The notes: generated from the letters alone by a model not told the origin. Shown: positions 9,901-18,454, numbered from the stretch's first letter. The stretch: 33,664 bases of DNA from Vibrio sp. 10N.286.49.B3 (GCF_002873395.1 NZ_MCUV01000030.1:22881-56544), one strand, 5' to 3'. Made by a program: numbers and translations.

Positions 9901-10284
9901 CGCCTCATCGCTGCCAGTAATAAAAGCCACACTCGCTTGCCACTGAGATAAATCACTCGATGCTAAACTAGTGTCATCAGATAAAAATTGATTAATGCCT
10001 AACTTCTCTTCGCCCATCAAGGTCGCATCCAGCACACTTAACAGCGCCAAATCAAACAGTTGAGTAAAAGAGATACCCGACAAGCGCAGGTGTTCAAGGT
10101 AGCCACGCTGCTGCACATAACTCACATCAAAGTGGCGCGCTGTCAACGGATGCTCAGGCAAGGCTGGCAGTTGAGATGGGACAGGCTGTGATGAAAGATC
10201 GGACGCTAACAAAGACGGCGCTACACCATCAACGCTAGCCAGCCACCATTCATCAACAGCTGTGTGTAAAGAAGGTATCGACAT
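6919..10284 (-). CDS. SNF2-family DEAD/DEAH-like ATPase (helicase superfamily 2)
   Basis: The 1121-residue protein has a C-terminal Swi2/Snf2 motor: Walker A ADDMGLGKT (about 695-703), Walker B box DEAQ (791-794), motif III SGTPVEN (819-825), motif V SLKAGGTGLNLTEAD (1026-1040) and motif VI DQASDRAYRMGQ (1055-1066) with its arginine finger. All core motifs are intact, so ATP-driven translocation on double-stranded DNA or protein remodelling is expected. The first roughly 660 residues have no motif I recognise and contain no obvious zinc or SWIM cysteine cluster. It is not RapA: the layout and the N-terminus differ. No phage-defence partner genes are adjacent. It follows the hybrid kinase gene on the same strand after 124 bp. 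Its biological role is unknown. Confidence 0.88.
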   Translation of the reverse strand: MSIPSLHTAVDEWWLASVDGVAPSLLASDLSSQPVPSQLPALPEHPLTARHFDVSYVQQRGYLEHLRLSGISFTQLFDLALLSVLDATLMGEEKLGINQFLSDDTSLASSDLSQWQASVAFITGSDEALGRYFASPEQWLQSLVKNTAQTIDWSRLLLDCILAYRLRDDTERWIGLMVSPKYAIYQQILASRDDSVIAHVAKHALQGLTNQDAPLITITSVWQQWLKRTDSPSTMGIAKKERLIWQLDELAGRVEIKVQAKGKSGWSKGRKVSLEQLKEKHDGLLSSSDRAILLAIETANAEGDGALPTDRSAEVRKSVALALCDADNLYGFDSDQVSFYKEIPLLVWRHEAETNAETQLTEQFELYPFYAERTCAAPWLYHAQDSIYRFVDVPNSIETQLTRWQDTLVTVERKDQLIELLSEHVDWFDVDNDQGSVTRGDWSDTPNVWLSWNGTSLDLSIEHSSHNGLVGSASGRGSEWLHGSDGLWYQRDLDKEYRQAQELVLALDLNDHSSMKWQLAGKEALSLMALVEAQSDLPLHWKANSQQLKVVGVDDFSMSINKNQNWFEVDGRVEIDSGLEMDLRQLLAHHRTGYVNAEDESVTLLITDELRRQLSLLDSLVDDEQHVDHRMAFPLQQLIDSMSASSDDAWQALVESWQAQPVLADDLLEPLRDYQKESVLWAAHLTEHGFGACLADDMGLGKTLQALTLMTHYQSQGPSLVVCPKSVLSNWQEESQRFTPSLNIIDLEACQDRIQAIDRAGVNDVILLSYGLVTRLSDALNEVTWNCAVLDEAQQIKNPQAKRSKVVFGLQAQRRFALSGTPVENHLVELWSLFSFLNPGLLGDLKTFRSKYAQASKQEQDMWRLKALVSPFIMRRTKGEVLTELPAKTEIIHHIELSNKERTAYEAVRKESLVALKSANSRGVVEVFAALTKLRQICCDVGLVFDHLQGQSTKLLEAQLLIEEALDGDHNVLVFSQFVGVLKRFSAQLDKDNIAYSYLDGKLSTKQRQQAVDSFKDGTHRVFLISLKAGGTGLNLTEADTVIHIDPWWNPAVEDQASDRAYRMGQQKPVTVYRLVTRETIEEKIIALHHDKRDLADQVLSASSESRTLDPQQLLGLLEND

Positions 10285-10408
10285 GCAAAATACTCAGTTC
10301 AAAAAGAGAGACTAACCGTTGATAATACTCCCTTCTTGGTGCAAAGGAAAAGCAAACCTCACATTCTTATTCTCGACGCTCACCGATGATTAAAACCTAA
10401 CCTACAAG

Positions 10409-13400
10409 CTAACCTTCAAAGCCCAATTCATCGATCATCGTGCTGGTCTCATCAATCACCTTCAACATCTCTTTTTCAAGCTGAGATTTAATATCATCAA
10501 TCACCCCCTGATCTTGCTCATTTTGCAGATCACGCGCCAAATTCGCCATATCCGTTAAGCCGAGCATATTACTGCTGCCCTTAATCTTATGCGAAATCGC
10601 CGCCAGACTATCACCTTGCGCCTTACGCACCGTCACAATATCAGCACTTAAAGTCGTCACGATAATATTAAACACTTCCAAGCGGCTCTCAACACTGTAG
10701 CTCGAGAACTTCTCATTTAAGCTGCGACTGATGTAATTCTGACTCGATACCAACAGATACTTACTCAAAGCCGCATGAATTTCAGCGCGGTTAAACGGCT
10801 TATGTAAGATGATATCCATGTGCTGAGTCTCTTTCTCTGGCAAGCTCGATTCACCGGTCATGCCGATAATATTTAGATAACCATAACGCGCTATATTAGT
10901 ACGCAAATGCTCAGCAAATTCACTGCCATTCAAATTTGGCATAAAGAAATCGGTCATCACCAGATCGTAACCGGCTTTGCTCGCCGCAATCTTCTCCAAC
11001 GCGATCAGTCCATCACTCGCCACATCGGTTGTCACGCCAAAGTCTTGCAGCATATTCTTCAATAACATCTGATTGATAAGATCATCTTCAACAATCAGCA
11101 CATGCCCAACTAAGTTACTCAGCTCACTATCCATATCTTTTTCTAGCTCCATAAAAGAGCCGTTGATCACATCATCAAACGACTCACTTGCATCCGCATC
11201 ATTGGCTGCACTCACTTTATCTATCGTAGCAACCATATAATTAATTTCATTGATTAAAAGCGTAAATTCTTCATCACTTGGCGCACTTTCATACTGCAAA
11301 CACGCTTGATAAAGAGTCATAAAGCTTAAATTGCCCGCCGTTCCCTTGAGGCGATGGACAAAGCTCGCCTTATTCTCCACCTCAAACTCGCGGTACTCTT
11401 CGGCAAACTGACGCACCAAACGCTCGCATAGATTTTGATCATTGCCGACCAAGGTTAAACCGCCAGGAACATCCACCCCACAGCATGCCCCCGATAACCT
11501 CTGCAAATAAGGGCTTAAATCGGTCGTTTCATCCGCTTGGTCGAGCACTGCCGCTTGATCATCCATCGCACCTTCTGACTCATCAGCAAACCAGCGCAGC
11601 ATCTTATTGAACATTTCAGAGGTATCAATCGGTTTACCAATCACATCATTCATGCCACTGTCTAACGCTTGCTGATGATCTTCTTTCATCACATTAGCCG
11701 TCATGGCAAGTATTGGCAACGTCAGCCCCAACTCTTGGCGGATCGCTTGCGTGGCAGTATAACCATCCATCACCGGCATTTGACAATCCATCAATACGCC
11801 ATCAAAAGCTTGCTCAGTATTATAGTATTGAGCGATCAGAGTAAGCGCTTCTTGCCCGTTACTACACAAAGTCAAATGGAGCTTATCACCAATCAAAGCC
11901 TCGACCAGTTGCTGGTTAATATCATTATCTTCCGCCAACAAAATACGCTTATCTTTCAAGATATCAAGACGTTGATTGAGTGACTTCGCCTCAACCTCTG
12001 CCATCGGCTTCGCTGCCGGTTGGCGCACCACTAAACGCGAAGTAATATCAAACTCAAAACGGCTGCCCATCTGCGGGGTACTCATCACATTGATCGTACC
12101 GCCCATCATCTCAATCAACTGCTTACTAATGACAAGACCCAGCCCAGTCCCGCCATAAATACGACTGGTTGAGCCATCGAGCTGACTAAAAGGTTGGAAC
12201 AGACGCGTCAAATCCTGCGCTTTAATACCAATGCCCGTATCCGTGACCGAGAAGTACAAAATCAGCGTACCGTCCTTTTCACAGTGATGCGTCACCGATA
12301 AGGTCACCGACCCCTCTTGAGTAAACTTAACCGCATTACCAATCAAGTTCATCAACACCTGATTAATACGCGTCGGATCGCCTTGAATATGATCGGGTAA
12401 CTCAAGTGGGATCACCGCATTGAATTTAAGCCCTTTTTGCTGCGCCGAGAACGACATTAAATTGCTGACATTATCGAGCAAATCACGCAGAGAAAAATCA
12501 ATCGACTCAATAGTAAACGTCCCCGATTCAAGCTTAGATAAATCCAAAATATCATTGGTAATATTAAGCAACGAGTTCGAAGCACTATGAATATTAGTGA
12601 TGTATTTCTTCTGCTTAGGATCAAGGTCGGAATTAAGCGCCAACTGACTCATGCCAATAATCGCATTCATTGGCGTACGAATTTCATGACTCATATTAGC
12701 CAGGAACTTCGACTTCACCTTACTCGCTTCCAACGCCTTATCCCGCGACTCACGCGATAACATAATGTATTTGATCAGGTTAGACATCGACTGATAAATC
12801 AAATAACCCAGCACAGTCAAAGAGATAAAAAATACCGCCAACAAAAACGAGATAAACACCGATTCAGAGCGCACTTGGTTAAAGTCATTGACGATTTCTT
12901 GTTTAACATCCAGCAGCAACTTATCGGCTTGCTTGGCAGAACTCACCATGTGATGGGCGGTCAATTCGAGTTTTTCATCCAACTCTTTAAGGTTCTTAAA
13001 CGCATCAACATAAGTGTGAACATTCAGATCGGCAACCTTGAACGCCAGGTGATCATCAGACTTTAATAAGTGTCGCCCAACCTCTTCACTCAATTTGAGC
13101 GCAATATCTAAACTGTCCAGTGCCTTCGTTTGATAATCACGCTTTTTATACCTATCGCCACTTAATAAAAAGTCACGAGACCACTGACGTGCTGCCTCTA
13201 AAGAATCTTCCAACGACTGCAACAGAGTCAGCAGTTGTGCTTTATCATCGACAAGCTGTTGACGCGGCTTAACACTGTCTACACTTCTATCTTGCAACTC
13301 CAGCATCGAGATACGGTATTGTGAAATTTGATCCGACTGAGCGTGGAGCAATTCATTAACACTCTCAATCGCTTGAGCAGACTTAATGAGTACATCTTGG

Positions 13401-13825
13401 GAGATAATTTGATGCGATTCTGCCAGTCGGCGATAATTCAGGAAGTGATAACGATAATTTTCCAATCGCTGTAAAATACTTTGCTGCTGAGAGTGAGACA
13501 AATCATTGGCAAGCTCAATGGCTAAATCAACACTCTCTTCCACTTTCTTTGCCGTTAAAGGCTGCATATCTTTGGCATAGGTCAACTCATGCAAACGCGC
13601 CCTATCCAGCGCTGTTAACAACTCCCCTCGCTGAGCATAACGATCAAAGGTATCAATCATCTTATTAACCCCTTGCCAGGTGCGCAAGCCAACCGCCACC
13701 AGCAGACTAAGCACAATCGCAAAGCCCAATATAATTTTAGGGATCTGACTCGCCTTCTGTTCTATCTGATGGAATGCTTTTAGGTTATGAAGAGACTTCA
13801 GTATATTTTCAAGCGGTTTAAACAT
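10409..13825 (-). CDS. hybrid sensor histidine kinase, HisKA-HATPase-REC-Hpt-REC-Hpt
   Basis: The product has 1138 residues from the ATG at 13825. A TTG at 13852 is also in frame, and neither has a good ribosome binding site. TM1 (about 30-48) and TM2 (about 322-344) flank a helical periplasmic sensor of about 270 residues. Then come HisKA with SHEIRTP (His380), a HATPase with N, G1 and G2 boxes (NLIGNAVKF, DTGIGI, GGTGLGL), REC1 (Asp680, Lys731), Hpt1 (FVHRLKGTAG, His824), REC2 (Asp959, Lys1009) and Hpt2 (ISHKIKGSSN, His1079). Every phosphorelay residue is present. A second REC-Hpt pair in one chain is uncommon. The divergent receiver-TPR gene is the likely partner. The signal sensed is not evident. 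Confidence 0.92.
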   Translation of the reverse strand: MFKPLENILKSLHNLKAFHQIEQKASQIPKIILGFAIVLSLLVAVGLRTWQGVNKMIDTFDRYAQRGELLTALDRARLHELTYAKDMQPLTAKKVEESVDLAIELANDLSHSQQQSILQRLENYRYHFLNYRRLAESHQIISQDVLIKSAQAIESVNELLHAQSDQISQYRISMLELQDRSVDSVKPRQQLVDDKAQLLTLLQSLEDSLEAARQWSRDFLLSGDRYKKRDYQTKALDSLDIALKLSEEVGRHLLKSDDHLAFKVADLNVHTYVDAFKNLKELDEKLELTAHHMVSSAKQADKLLLDVKQEIVNDFNQVRSESVFISFLLAVFFISLTVLGYLIYQSMSNLIKYIMLSRESRDKALEASKVKSKFLANMSHEIRTPMNAIIGMSQLALNSDLDPKQKKYITNIHSASNSLLNITNDILDLSKLESGTFTIESIDFSLRDLLDNVSNLMSFSAQQKGLKFNAVIPLELPDHIQGDPTRINQVLMNLIGNAVKFTQEGSVTLSVTHHCEKDGTLILYFSVTDTGIGIKAQDLTRLFQPFSQLDGSTSRIYGGTGLGLVISKQLIEMMGGTINVMSTPQMGSRFEFDITSRLVVRQPAAKPMAEVEAKSLNQRLDILKDKRILLAEDNDINQQLVEALIGDKLHLTLCSNGQEALTLIAQYYNTEQAFDGVLMDCQMPVMDGYTATQAIRQELGLTLPILAMTANVMKEDHQQALDSGMNDVIGKPIDTSEMFNKMLRWFADESEGAMDDQAAVLDQADETTDLSPYLQRLSGACCGVDVPGGLTLVGNDQNLCERLVRQFAEEYREFEVENKASFVHRLKGTAGNLSFMTLYQACLQYESAPSDEEFTLLINEINYMVATIDKVSAANDADASESFDDVINGSFMELEKDMDSELSNLVGHVLIVEDDLINQMLLKNMLQDFGVTTDVASDGLIALEKIAASKAGYDLVMTDFFMPNLNGSEFAEHLRTNIARYGYLNIIGMTGESSLPEKETQHMDIILHKPFNRAEIHAALSKYLLVSSQNYISRSLNEKFSSYSVESRLEVFNIIVTTLSADIVTVRKAQGDSLAAISHKIKGSSNMLGLTDMANLARDLQNEQDQGVIDDIKSQLEKEMLKVIDETSTMIDELGFEG

Positions 13826-13853
13826 AAGGATGAGATCTGCTCTTATTTGCAAT

Positions 13854-13889
13854 AAAAAAGTAAGTAAAAAAGTAAGTAAACAAGTCAGT
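13854..13889. repeat. three 12-bp direct repeats upstream of the kinase gene
   Basis: AAAAAAGTAAGT at 13854-13865 is repeated exactly at 13866-13877, and a diverged copy AAACAAGTCAGT follows at 13878-13889. They lie directly upstream of the kinase start in the divergent control region. They could be binding sites or replication slippage. Confidence 0.6.
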
Positions 13890-13935
13890 GATAAGCTTTA
13901 ATGAGACTCGTTAGATTTTAAAGTATTTGATAAGT

Positions 13936-13953
13936 CTTACCGTATTAGGTAAG
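13936..13953. promoter_or_regulatory. palindrome in the kinase / receiver-TPR divergent promoter region
   Basis: CTTACC-GTATTA-GGTAAG is a 6+6 inverted repeat in the 255-bp gap between the divergent kinase and receiver genes. Related GGTAA and TACCGTA words occur nearby at about 13981 and 14030. A dimeric regulator could bind here. No matching regulator is identified. Confidence 0.35.
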
Positions 13954-14080
13954 TTTTACTACATCATATAAGAGGAATGACGGTAAAGCGTAAAAAAAAC
14001 CGCCTATTTAGTCAACAATTCGATTAGAATACCGTAAAAACAAGAACGTTAATGTGCCCTTCCAGCCGAGTTGATACTGA

Positions 14081-15805
14081 ATGAAAGAATCTAGACATAT
14101 TTCTGCTTTGATCATCGATGATTCGCCGATCATTTTATCTAGTATCCGTCGTATGTTGCTCAACATGGGTCTCAACGATAAGCTGGTTTACCACGCAAAA
14201 GATCCCAAAGCCGCAATCTGGCACTGCCGTAAAGTGAAGTTTGATCTCGTGATCTGCGACTACAACTTTTTCACTCGCCTCAACGGTAAACAAGTCTTCG
14301 AAGAGCTCAAACACTACAACCTGCTCAGCCCAGAAAGTGTCTTTGTTATTATCACCGGTGAGTCATTGTCTAAGATCGTGCGCTCGATTATCGAACTCGC
14401 GCCAGATGAATACATTTTAAAGCCGTTCAACTCGCAGTTTTTTATCACCAAGCTTAAAAGTGCCCTGAAACGTAAAGCGGCGCTGTATCGACTCTACCAA
14501 GCCAAACACACCAAAAAATATGAAGTTGGGCTCGAGACCTGCGATGAACTATTGTGTGACTTTCCGCAATACCACTACCTGATTCAAAAGTTTCGTGGTG
14601 AGTTCTATTCGCTGCTAAACATGTTTAACGAAGCAAAAGATTTGTACGACTCGATTGTGGTTGAGAAGGATGTCGAGTGGGCCAATGTCGGTCTGGCGGA
14701 TTCACTGATTGAACTGGGCGAATACTCGCGCGCACAAGACATAGTCAGTAAGATGCTTGAGAAAGCGCCTAACTCGGTGAGCGGCTTATCCCTTAATGCC
14801 AAATATGACATCTATAACGGTGACATCCCCAATGCCATCAAACAGTTCACTATGATTTCAGAACTGGCACCCGGCAACCCAGAGCGTGAATTGGTGATTG
14901 CCAACCTGTGTCTATCGCAAGGGGATTTTCGCACCGCCGCTTCACGTTTCATGACCTACTACGAACTCAATATCGACACCTACCGTGACAGTTTTGAGTG
15001 CCGTTATAACTACATTCGCTGTGTATTGTTTATCTACGATGCGCTGGAAAACTACAACGCAAAATACAGCGATGATGATGAGCTCGTCGAAAACCCGAAA
15101 AAGCTAAAACTGGAAGCGCTCAATGAGTTTCGTCACATGACGTTTATTCATGAAAAAAAGCAGGAAGAAGCGCCAACCTTAAAAAGACAAGAGATGGCTG
15201 AAGCGGTGGATATCGATAAAGAGTTATTGATGTGCCATTTTTCGATCATTGAAGGTAAGGTATCTGAAGGGATCACGATTTTAAAACACATCTACAGCAA
15301 TAAATTGGCCACCAGCTTTTATGCCAACTACCACTACAGTTATCTGCTGTCGCTGCTGTCGTTTAATAAAGAATTTAATGAAAACTTAGCGCTATCAAAA
15401 GAGATTTTAGATAAGCAAGATGACAGTAGCCCGATGCTGCTCAAATCGCAGTTGGAATTGATCAACTCGATCAATAAAAATCATCAAGATAAAAGCAATT
15501 ATATTACTAAGAAATATGCAGAGTTTGATGATGCCGTCGCAGAAGGTGATGCGACCGTTGCACTCGATACTTTAATTGCGATTAAAGCCACCAATAAGTA
15601 CATCCGAGAAACCAACATGAATATCATCAAGTACCTCACCGTCGCGTGGCCATCGGAACACAACGGCCGTGACGTACGTGAGCTACTCAAAGATACCTAT
15701 CGATTGTGCCGCGAGCTGTACACCAAAAAAGAGATGGTCAAATACGACATCGAAGCCAACCATAGACTCGCAGAGGCCAAGGCTGCTGAGCATGGGCGGA
15801 TGTAG
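14081..15805 (+). CDS. response regulator with TPR-like repeats
   Basis: The 574-residue cytoplasmic protein starts with a CheY-like receiver domain (about residues 8-125). The acidic pair is Asp13-Asp14, the phospho-acceptor is Asp60 (LVICDYN), the switch residue is Thr92 (IITGES) and the conserved lysine is Lys114 (ILKPFN). The remainder is helical, with tetratricopeptide-like repeats (for example about 180-300: FNEAKDLYDSIV, LIELGEYSRAQDIVSKMLEKAPN, NAIKQFTMISELAPGNPE). There is no DNA-binding or enzymatic output domain. Output is therefore probably by protein-protein contact. The gene is divergent from a multi-Hpt hybrid kinase, so it is a likely final receiver of that relay, although this link is inferred from position only. 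Confidence 0.88.
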   Translation: MKESRHISALIIDDSPIILSSIRRMLLNMGLNDKLVYHAKDPKAAIWHCRKVKFDLVICDYNFFTRLNGKQVFEELKHYNLLSPESVFVIITGESLSKIVRSIIELAPDEYILKPFNSQFFITKLKSALKRKAALYRLYQAKHTKKYEVGLETCDELLCDFPQYHYLIQKFRGEFYSLLNMFNEAKDLYDSIVVEKDVEWANVGLADSLIELGEYSRAQDIVSKMLEKAPNSVSGLSLNAKYDIYNGDIPNAIKQFTMISELAPGNPERELVIANLCLSQGDFRTAASRFMTYYELNIDTYRDSFECRYNYIRCVLFIYDALENYNAKYSDDDELVENPKKLKLEALNEFRHMTFIHEKKQEEAPTLKRQEMAEAVDIDKELLMCHFSIIEGKVSEGITILKHIYSNKLATSFYANYHYSYLLSLLSFNKEFNENLALSKEILDKQDDSSPMLLKSQLELINSINKNHQDKSNYITKKYAEFDDAVAEGDATVALDTLIAIKATNKYIRETNMNIIKYLTVAWPSEHNGRDVRELLKDTYRLCRELYTKKEMVKYDIEANHRLAEAKAAEHGRM

Positions 15806-15864
15806 GTGATGACCCAACGAATCGCTCGCGCTGTTCCGATCAGCAAATGTTATGTTCTCTCTTT

Positions 15865-16332
15865 TTAATCAACAAACTCATCTTTTTTTACTAGCTTGGC
15901 AAGCAACTGGGTAATCTGCAGTGACTCTGCCTCCGTTAACGAACTCTGGTGTTGGCGAGTCATTTTATCCACGATAGGAGTGCAATCCACCACCGCTTTT
16001 TGCCCCTCAAGAGTCAGCGCTAACAACTTAACCTTTTTATTCGTTTCACTCTTGCTCGGTTCAATCAAGTTGAGTTTAATCGCGTTATCCACCAATCTTT
16101 TCGTCACAGAACGATTACGCAATAATAGATTAGAAAGCTCTTGCTGAGTTATCTTGCCATGGGCATTGAGCACCTTGAGTGCGCCAAACATTTCCAGAGA
16201 AATCCCCGAAACTTTCGCAAGCTCATGCGCCACCTTAGCTCGAAACTGCTTATACGTAAAACCCATCAAAAACATAGGATTAGAGTCCAACTTATCAATT
16301 CCCGTTATTGATAAGGCTGTGGGATTTTCCAT
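15865..16332 (-). CDS. MarR-family transcriptional regulator
   Basis: The 155-residue protein has the MarR/SlyA winged-helix layout: N-terminal dimerisation helix, the stretch SLEMFGALKVLNAHGKITQQ, a recognition region LSNLLLRNRSVTKRLVDNAIKLNLIEPSKS, a wing with TNKKVKLLALTLEGQK, and a C-terminal helix. MarR proteins bind palindromes as dimers and usually leave DNA when they bind phenolic or other small ligands. Its start lies inside the 3' end of the DUF2955 gene (38-bp overlap), so it is the last gene of the hlyD-DUF2955-marR operon. Two palindromes at the operon promoter are candidate operators, implying autorepression. Confidence 0.9.
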   Translation of the reverse strand: MENPTALSITGIDKLDSNPMFLMGFTYKQFRAKVAHELAKVSGISLEMFGALKVLNAHGKITQQELSNLLLRNRSVTKRLVDNAIKLNLIEPSKSETNKKVKLLALTLEGQKAVVDCTPIVDKMTRQHQSSLTEAESLQITQLLAKLVKKDEFVD

Positions 16333-17311
16333 AGATAATTCCTTGTAAGACGGCTAACAATGCCAACACAATCAGCATCATCTCGCCTCGAAAATAGGTA
16401 TCTTGCAAACCAAGATCGGTTGCCGATACATAAAGTTGTAAAGGTAACATGGTTCCTAGCATGGCTTCAGTGTGCAAAGCCCTAGCCACGCCTTTACTCC
16501 CATTGATCCAAATCGCTATCATTAACACTAACAGCGTTAACCCCAGCATATAGACCAAGTTATGGGCATGTTGCCCAGCCATTAGAGACACAAAGATCAT
16601 GGCTAACGCACAACCGCCGACATGCGCTTGCAAACAATTTTTAACGACCATCTGATAGTGAGCACGTTCACTCTGCGCCGCAGCAATAATCACTGGCATC
16701 ATACAAAATGTAGCGGCAACGAGATTGACCATCATCAAAAAAGAGAGACCAGCACCCAATATCGCCACATAAATAACGCGCTGTTGGTAGCTCACCTTTT
16801 TTGCGGGCATCGGTGGTGGAGCTTGCACTTTAGGAGGAGAAATAAACAACATAACAAAACGAACGACAACTAAAGTCGTCAACATGCTCACTGCCATATC
16901 TCGGATCCAGTCCGTCATTGGCATCGGCGTATGCTGCGCAAACACAATGACTAAAAACCAGTTCAGTAATGGAATGTAGATCATCCCCTGTTTTGCTGGG
17001 GTATCAGCCCAACGTCTTGCCCAATCAAACACCCATAAACTAATGCACCAAACAACGGCGGGATGCGAGCCAAAAATTTGATCAACCAATAGCGCAACGC
17101 ACGCCACCAGCAATATTGGTAAGAAGGCTTTTAGCATACCAGCGATAGAGTAATTATTGAGTTTGGTTGCTGCCATCACTGGATACAAAGCTAAGTAAGC
17201 AGCGACATCTAATTGCAACCACAATTGAGCCAGCATTCCCAAAGAGACAATGGACACCATCCATGACACTTCAGACCAATTGATATCAGCACGCATTGAG
17301 TTATTCATCAT
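16295..17311 (-). CDS. DUF2955-type integral membrane protein, efflux component
   Basis: The 338-residue, very hydrophobic protein has about nine or ten predicted membrane helices in two groups, with a short loop PPKVQAPPPMPAKK near the middle. The layout matches the DUF2955 family, related to FUSC/AaeB aromatic-acid exporters, whose members sit beside HlyD-type adaptors. It begins 22 bp after the HlyD gene and overlaps the marR start, so the three are co-translated. The pair would form an inner-membrane pump with a periplasmic adaptor; the substrate is unknown. The family assignment is from recall of sequence character and context, not from a search. Confidence 0.8.
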   Translation of the reverse strand: MMNNSMRADINWSEVSWMVSIVSLGMLAQLWLQLDVAAYLALYPVMAATKLNNYSIAGMLKAFLPILLVACVALLVDQIFGSHPAVVWCISLWVFDWARRWADTPAKQGMIYIPLLNWFLVIVFAQHTPMPMTDWIRDMAVSMLTTLVVVRFVMLFISPPKVQAPPPMPAKKVSYQQRVIYVAILGAGLSFLMMVNLVAATFCMMPVIIAAAQSERAHYQMVVKNCLQAHVGGCALAMIFVSLMAGQHAHNLVYMLGLTLLVLMIAIWINGSKGVARALHTEAMLGTMLPLQLYVSATDLGLQDTYFRGEMMLIVLALLAVLQGIIYGKSHSLINNGN

Positions 17312-17333
17312 AATTCTACCAAACCAACAATGA

Positions 17334-18383
17334 TTAAACTAGGTAACGTAGACGAGCTAGGATATTCATCCATACATTACCTAAAGTGCCCCAGATTGAA
17401 GAATCAGAGATCACCATCACACTGACTTTTGAGCCAGAAAATAGAGAATCATCGATCTGTGGCAAGGTCACTTGAGTCCGTACCTTTTGTTGGTCACGAA
17501 TCCAACGATCATCATTAACCACCCGAGCTAACCCACTATTATCACTACTTGCATCGTAAATTGCCAGATCTTTACCTTGAATCTTACCTTGATAGATTTC
17601 ACCTGGTAGTGCATCAAATACGATACGAACGTCAGTCCCTTGGGCTAACTGAGTGATGCCTTTTTCATTGAAGTCCGCGTTTATCCATGCGTGTTTTCTA
17701 TCAACCAAAAAGAGCACTGGGCTGCCTGCATTCACATACGTACCAGCGTTAAGATTAAGATTGCTGATCACACCATCGACGGGTGCCACAATGGTTGTTT
17801 TTTGTAAATCAAGTTGTGTCAGTTCAACGTTCGCGCGGGCTATCGCAAGTGCGCCACTTTCACTACTTTGTGCTAACTCCGCTTCAATTTGTGCGACGGA
17901 TGCACGCGCGGAAACCACTGCCTGTTGGCCAACAATTAAATTGGCACGACTATCATCTAACGCCTCTTGACTGATGAGCTTGCGAGTAATCAACTGATCG
18001 TTACGCTTAACCTTGCGCTCCGCATTCATCGCTTCTTGTTCACGTTGGTGAAGGGTTGCTCGCGCGCTATTTAGGTGCTGCTTATTCGCTTGATAATTTT
18101 GCTCGGCTTCAACTAAAGCCGCTTTCGCCTGTGTAAATGCCAGTTGGTAGCGAGTCGCATCTAAGCGAACCAATAATTCACCTTTCTTGACCTGTTGACC
18201 ATTTTTAACCATCAACTCCACGACCGGCGCAGAGACCTCTGCCGCAATTCGACTGGTTGGAATATGCAGTTGGGCTTGAGTGGTAAAAGGCGCTAGATTG
18301 TCGCTTGTCACCAAAAATGCCGCAAATAACGCACTTAGGCCAAGAATAAAATAGAGCACCCATTGATAAGCTTTGTTCATCAT
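17334..18383 (-). CDS. HlyD/EmrA-family membrane fusion protein
   Basis: The 349-residue protein has one N-terminal membrane helix (about 9-27). A split biotinyl-lipoyl-like domain begins at VSAPVVELMVKNGQQVKKGELLVRLDATRY and its second half is VAPVDGVISNLNLNAGTYVNAGSPV. Between the halves lies an alpha-helical hairpin (about 75-185), and a beta-barrel C-terminus follows. This is the periplasmic adaptor of efflux systems that connects an inner-membrane transporter to an outer-membrane channel. It is the first gene of the operon with DUF2955 and MarR. The outer-membrane partner is not in the window and is presumably a shared TolC. The start is ATGATG, and either Met is possible. Confidence 0.92.
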   Translation of the reverse strand: MMNKAYQWVLYFILGLSALFAAFLVTSDNLAPFTTQAQLHIPTSRIAAEVSAPVVELMVKNGQQVKKGELLVRLDATRYQLAFTQAKAALVEAEQNYQANKQHLNSARATLHQREQEAMNAERKVKRNDQLITRKLISQEALDDSRANLIVGQQAVVSARASVAQIEAELAQSSESGALAIARANVELTQLDLQKTTIVAPVDGVISNLNLNAGTYVNAGSPVLFLVDRKHAWINADFNEKGITQLAQGTDVRIVFDALPGEIYQGKIQGKDLAIYDASSDNSGLARVVNDDRWIRDQQKVRTQVTLPQIDDSLFSGSKVSVMVISDSSIWGTLGNVWMNILARLRYLV

Positions 18384-18386
18384 AAT

Positions 18387-18443
18387 GTTTCACCTGTAAC
18401 AAATTTCAGGCGACATTGTACTCATTATTGTTTCAGGTGCAAC
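18387..18443 (-). promoter_or_regulatory. promoter of the hlyD operon with two palindromic operators
   Basis: On the minus strand, -35 TTGCAC (18442-18437) and -10 TACAAT (18420-18415) are spaced by 16 bp. Two 14-bp imperfect palindromes with plus-strand pattern GTTTCA-nn-TGnAAC occupy 18387-18400 and 18430-18443, 43 bp apart, about four helical turns. The second covers the -35 box; the first lies just before the start codon. A partial copy TTTCAGG is at 18404-18410. The arrangement fits repression by the MarR protein encoded at the end of the operon. Confidence 0.7.
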
Positions 18444-18454
18444 ATTTTTCGAAT

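Noticed and set aside
6919..10284. Assignment of the SNF2 protein as RapA or as a DISARM/defence ATPase
   Set aside because: The N-terminus lacks the RapA layout, and no methylase, nuclease or PLD gene is adjacent, so neither label is supported.
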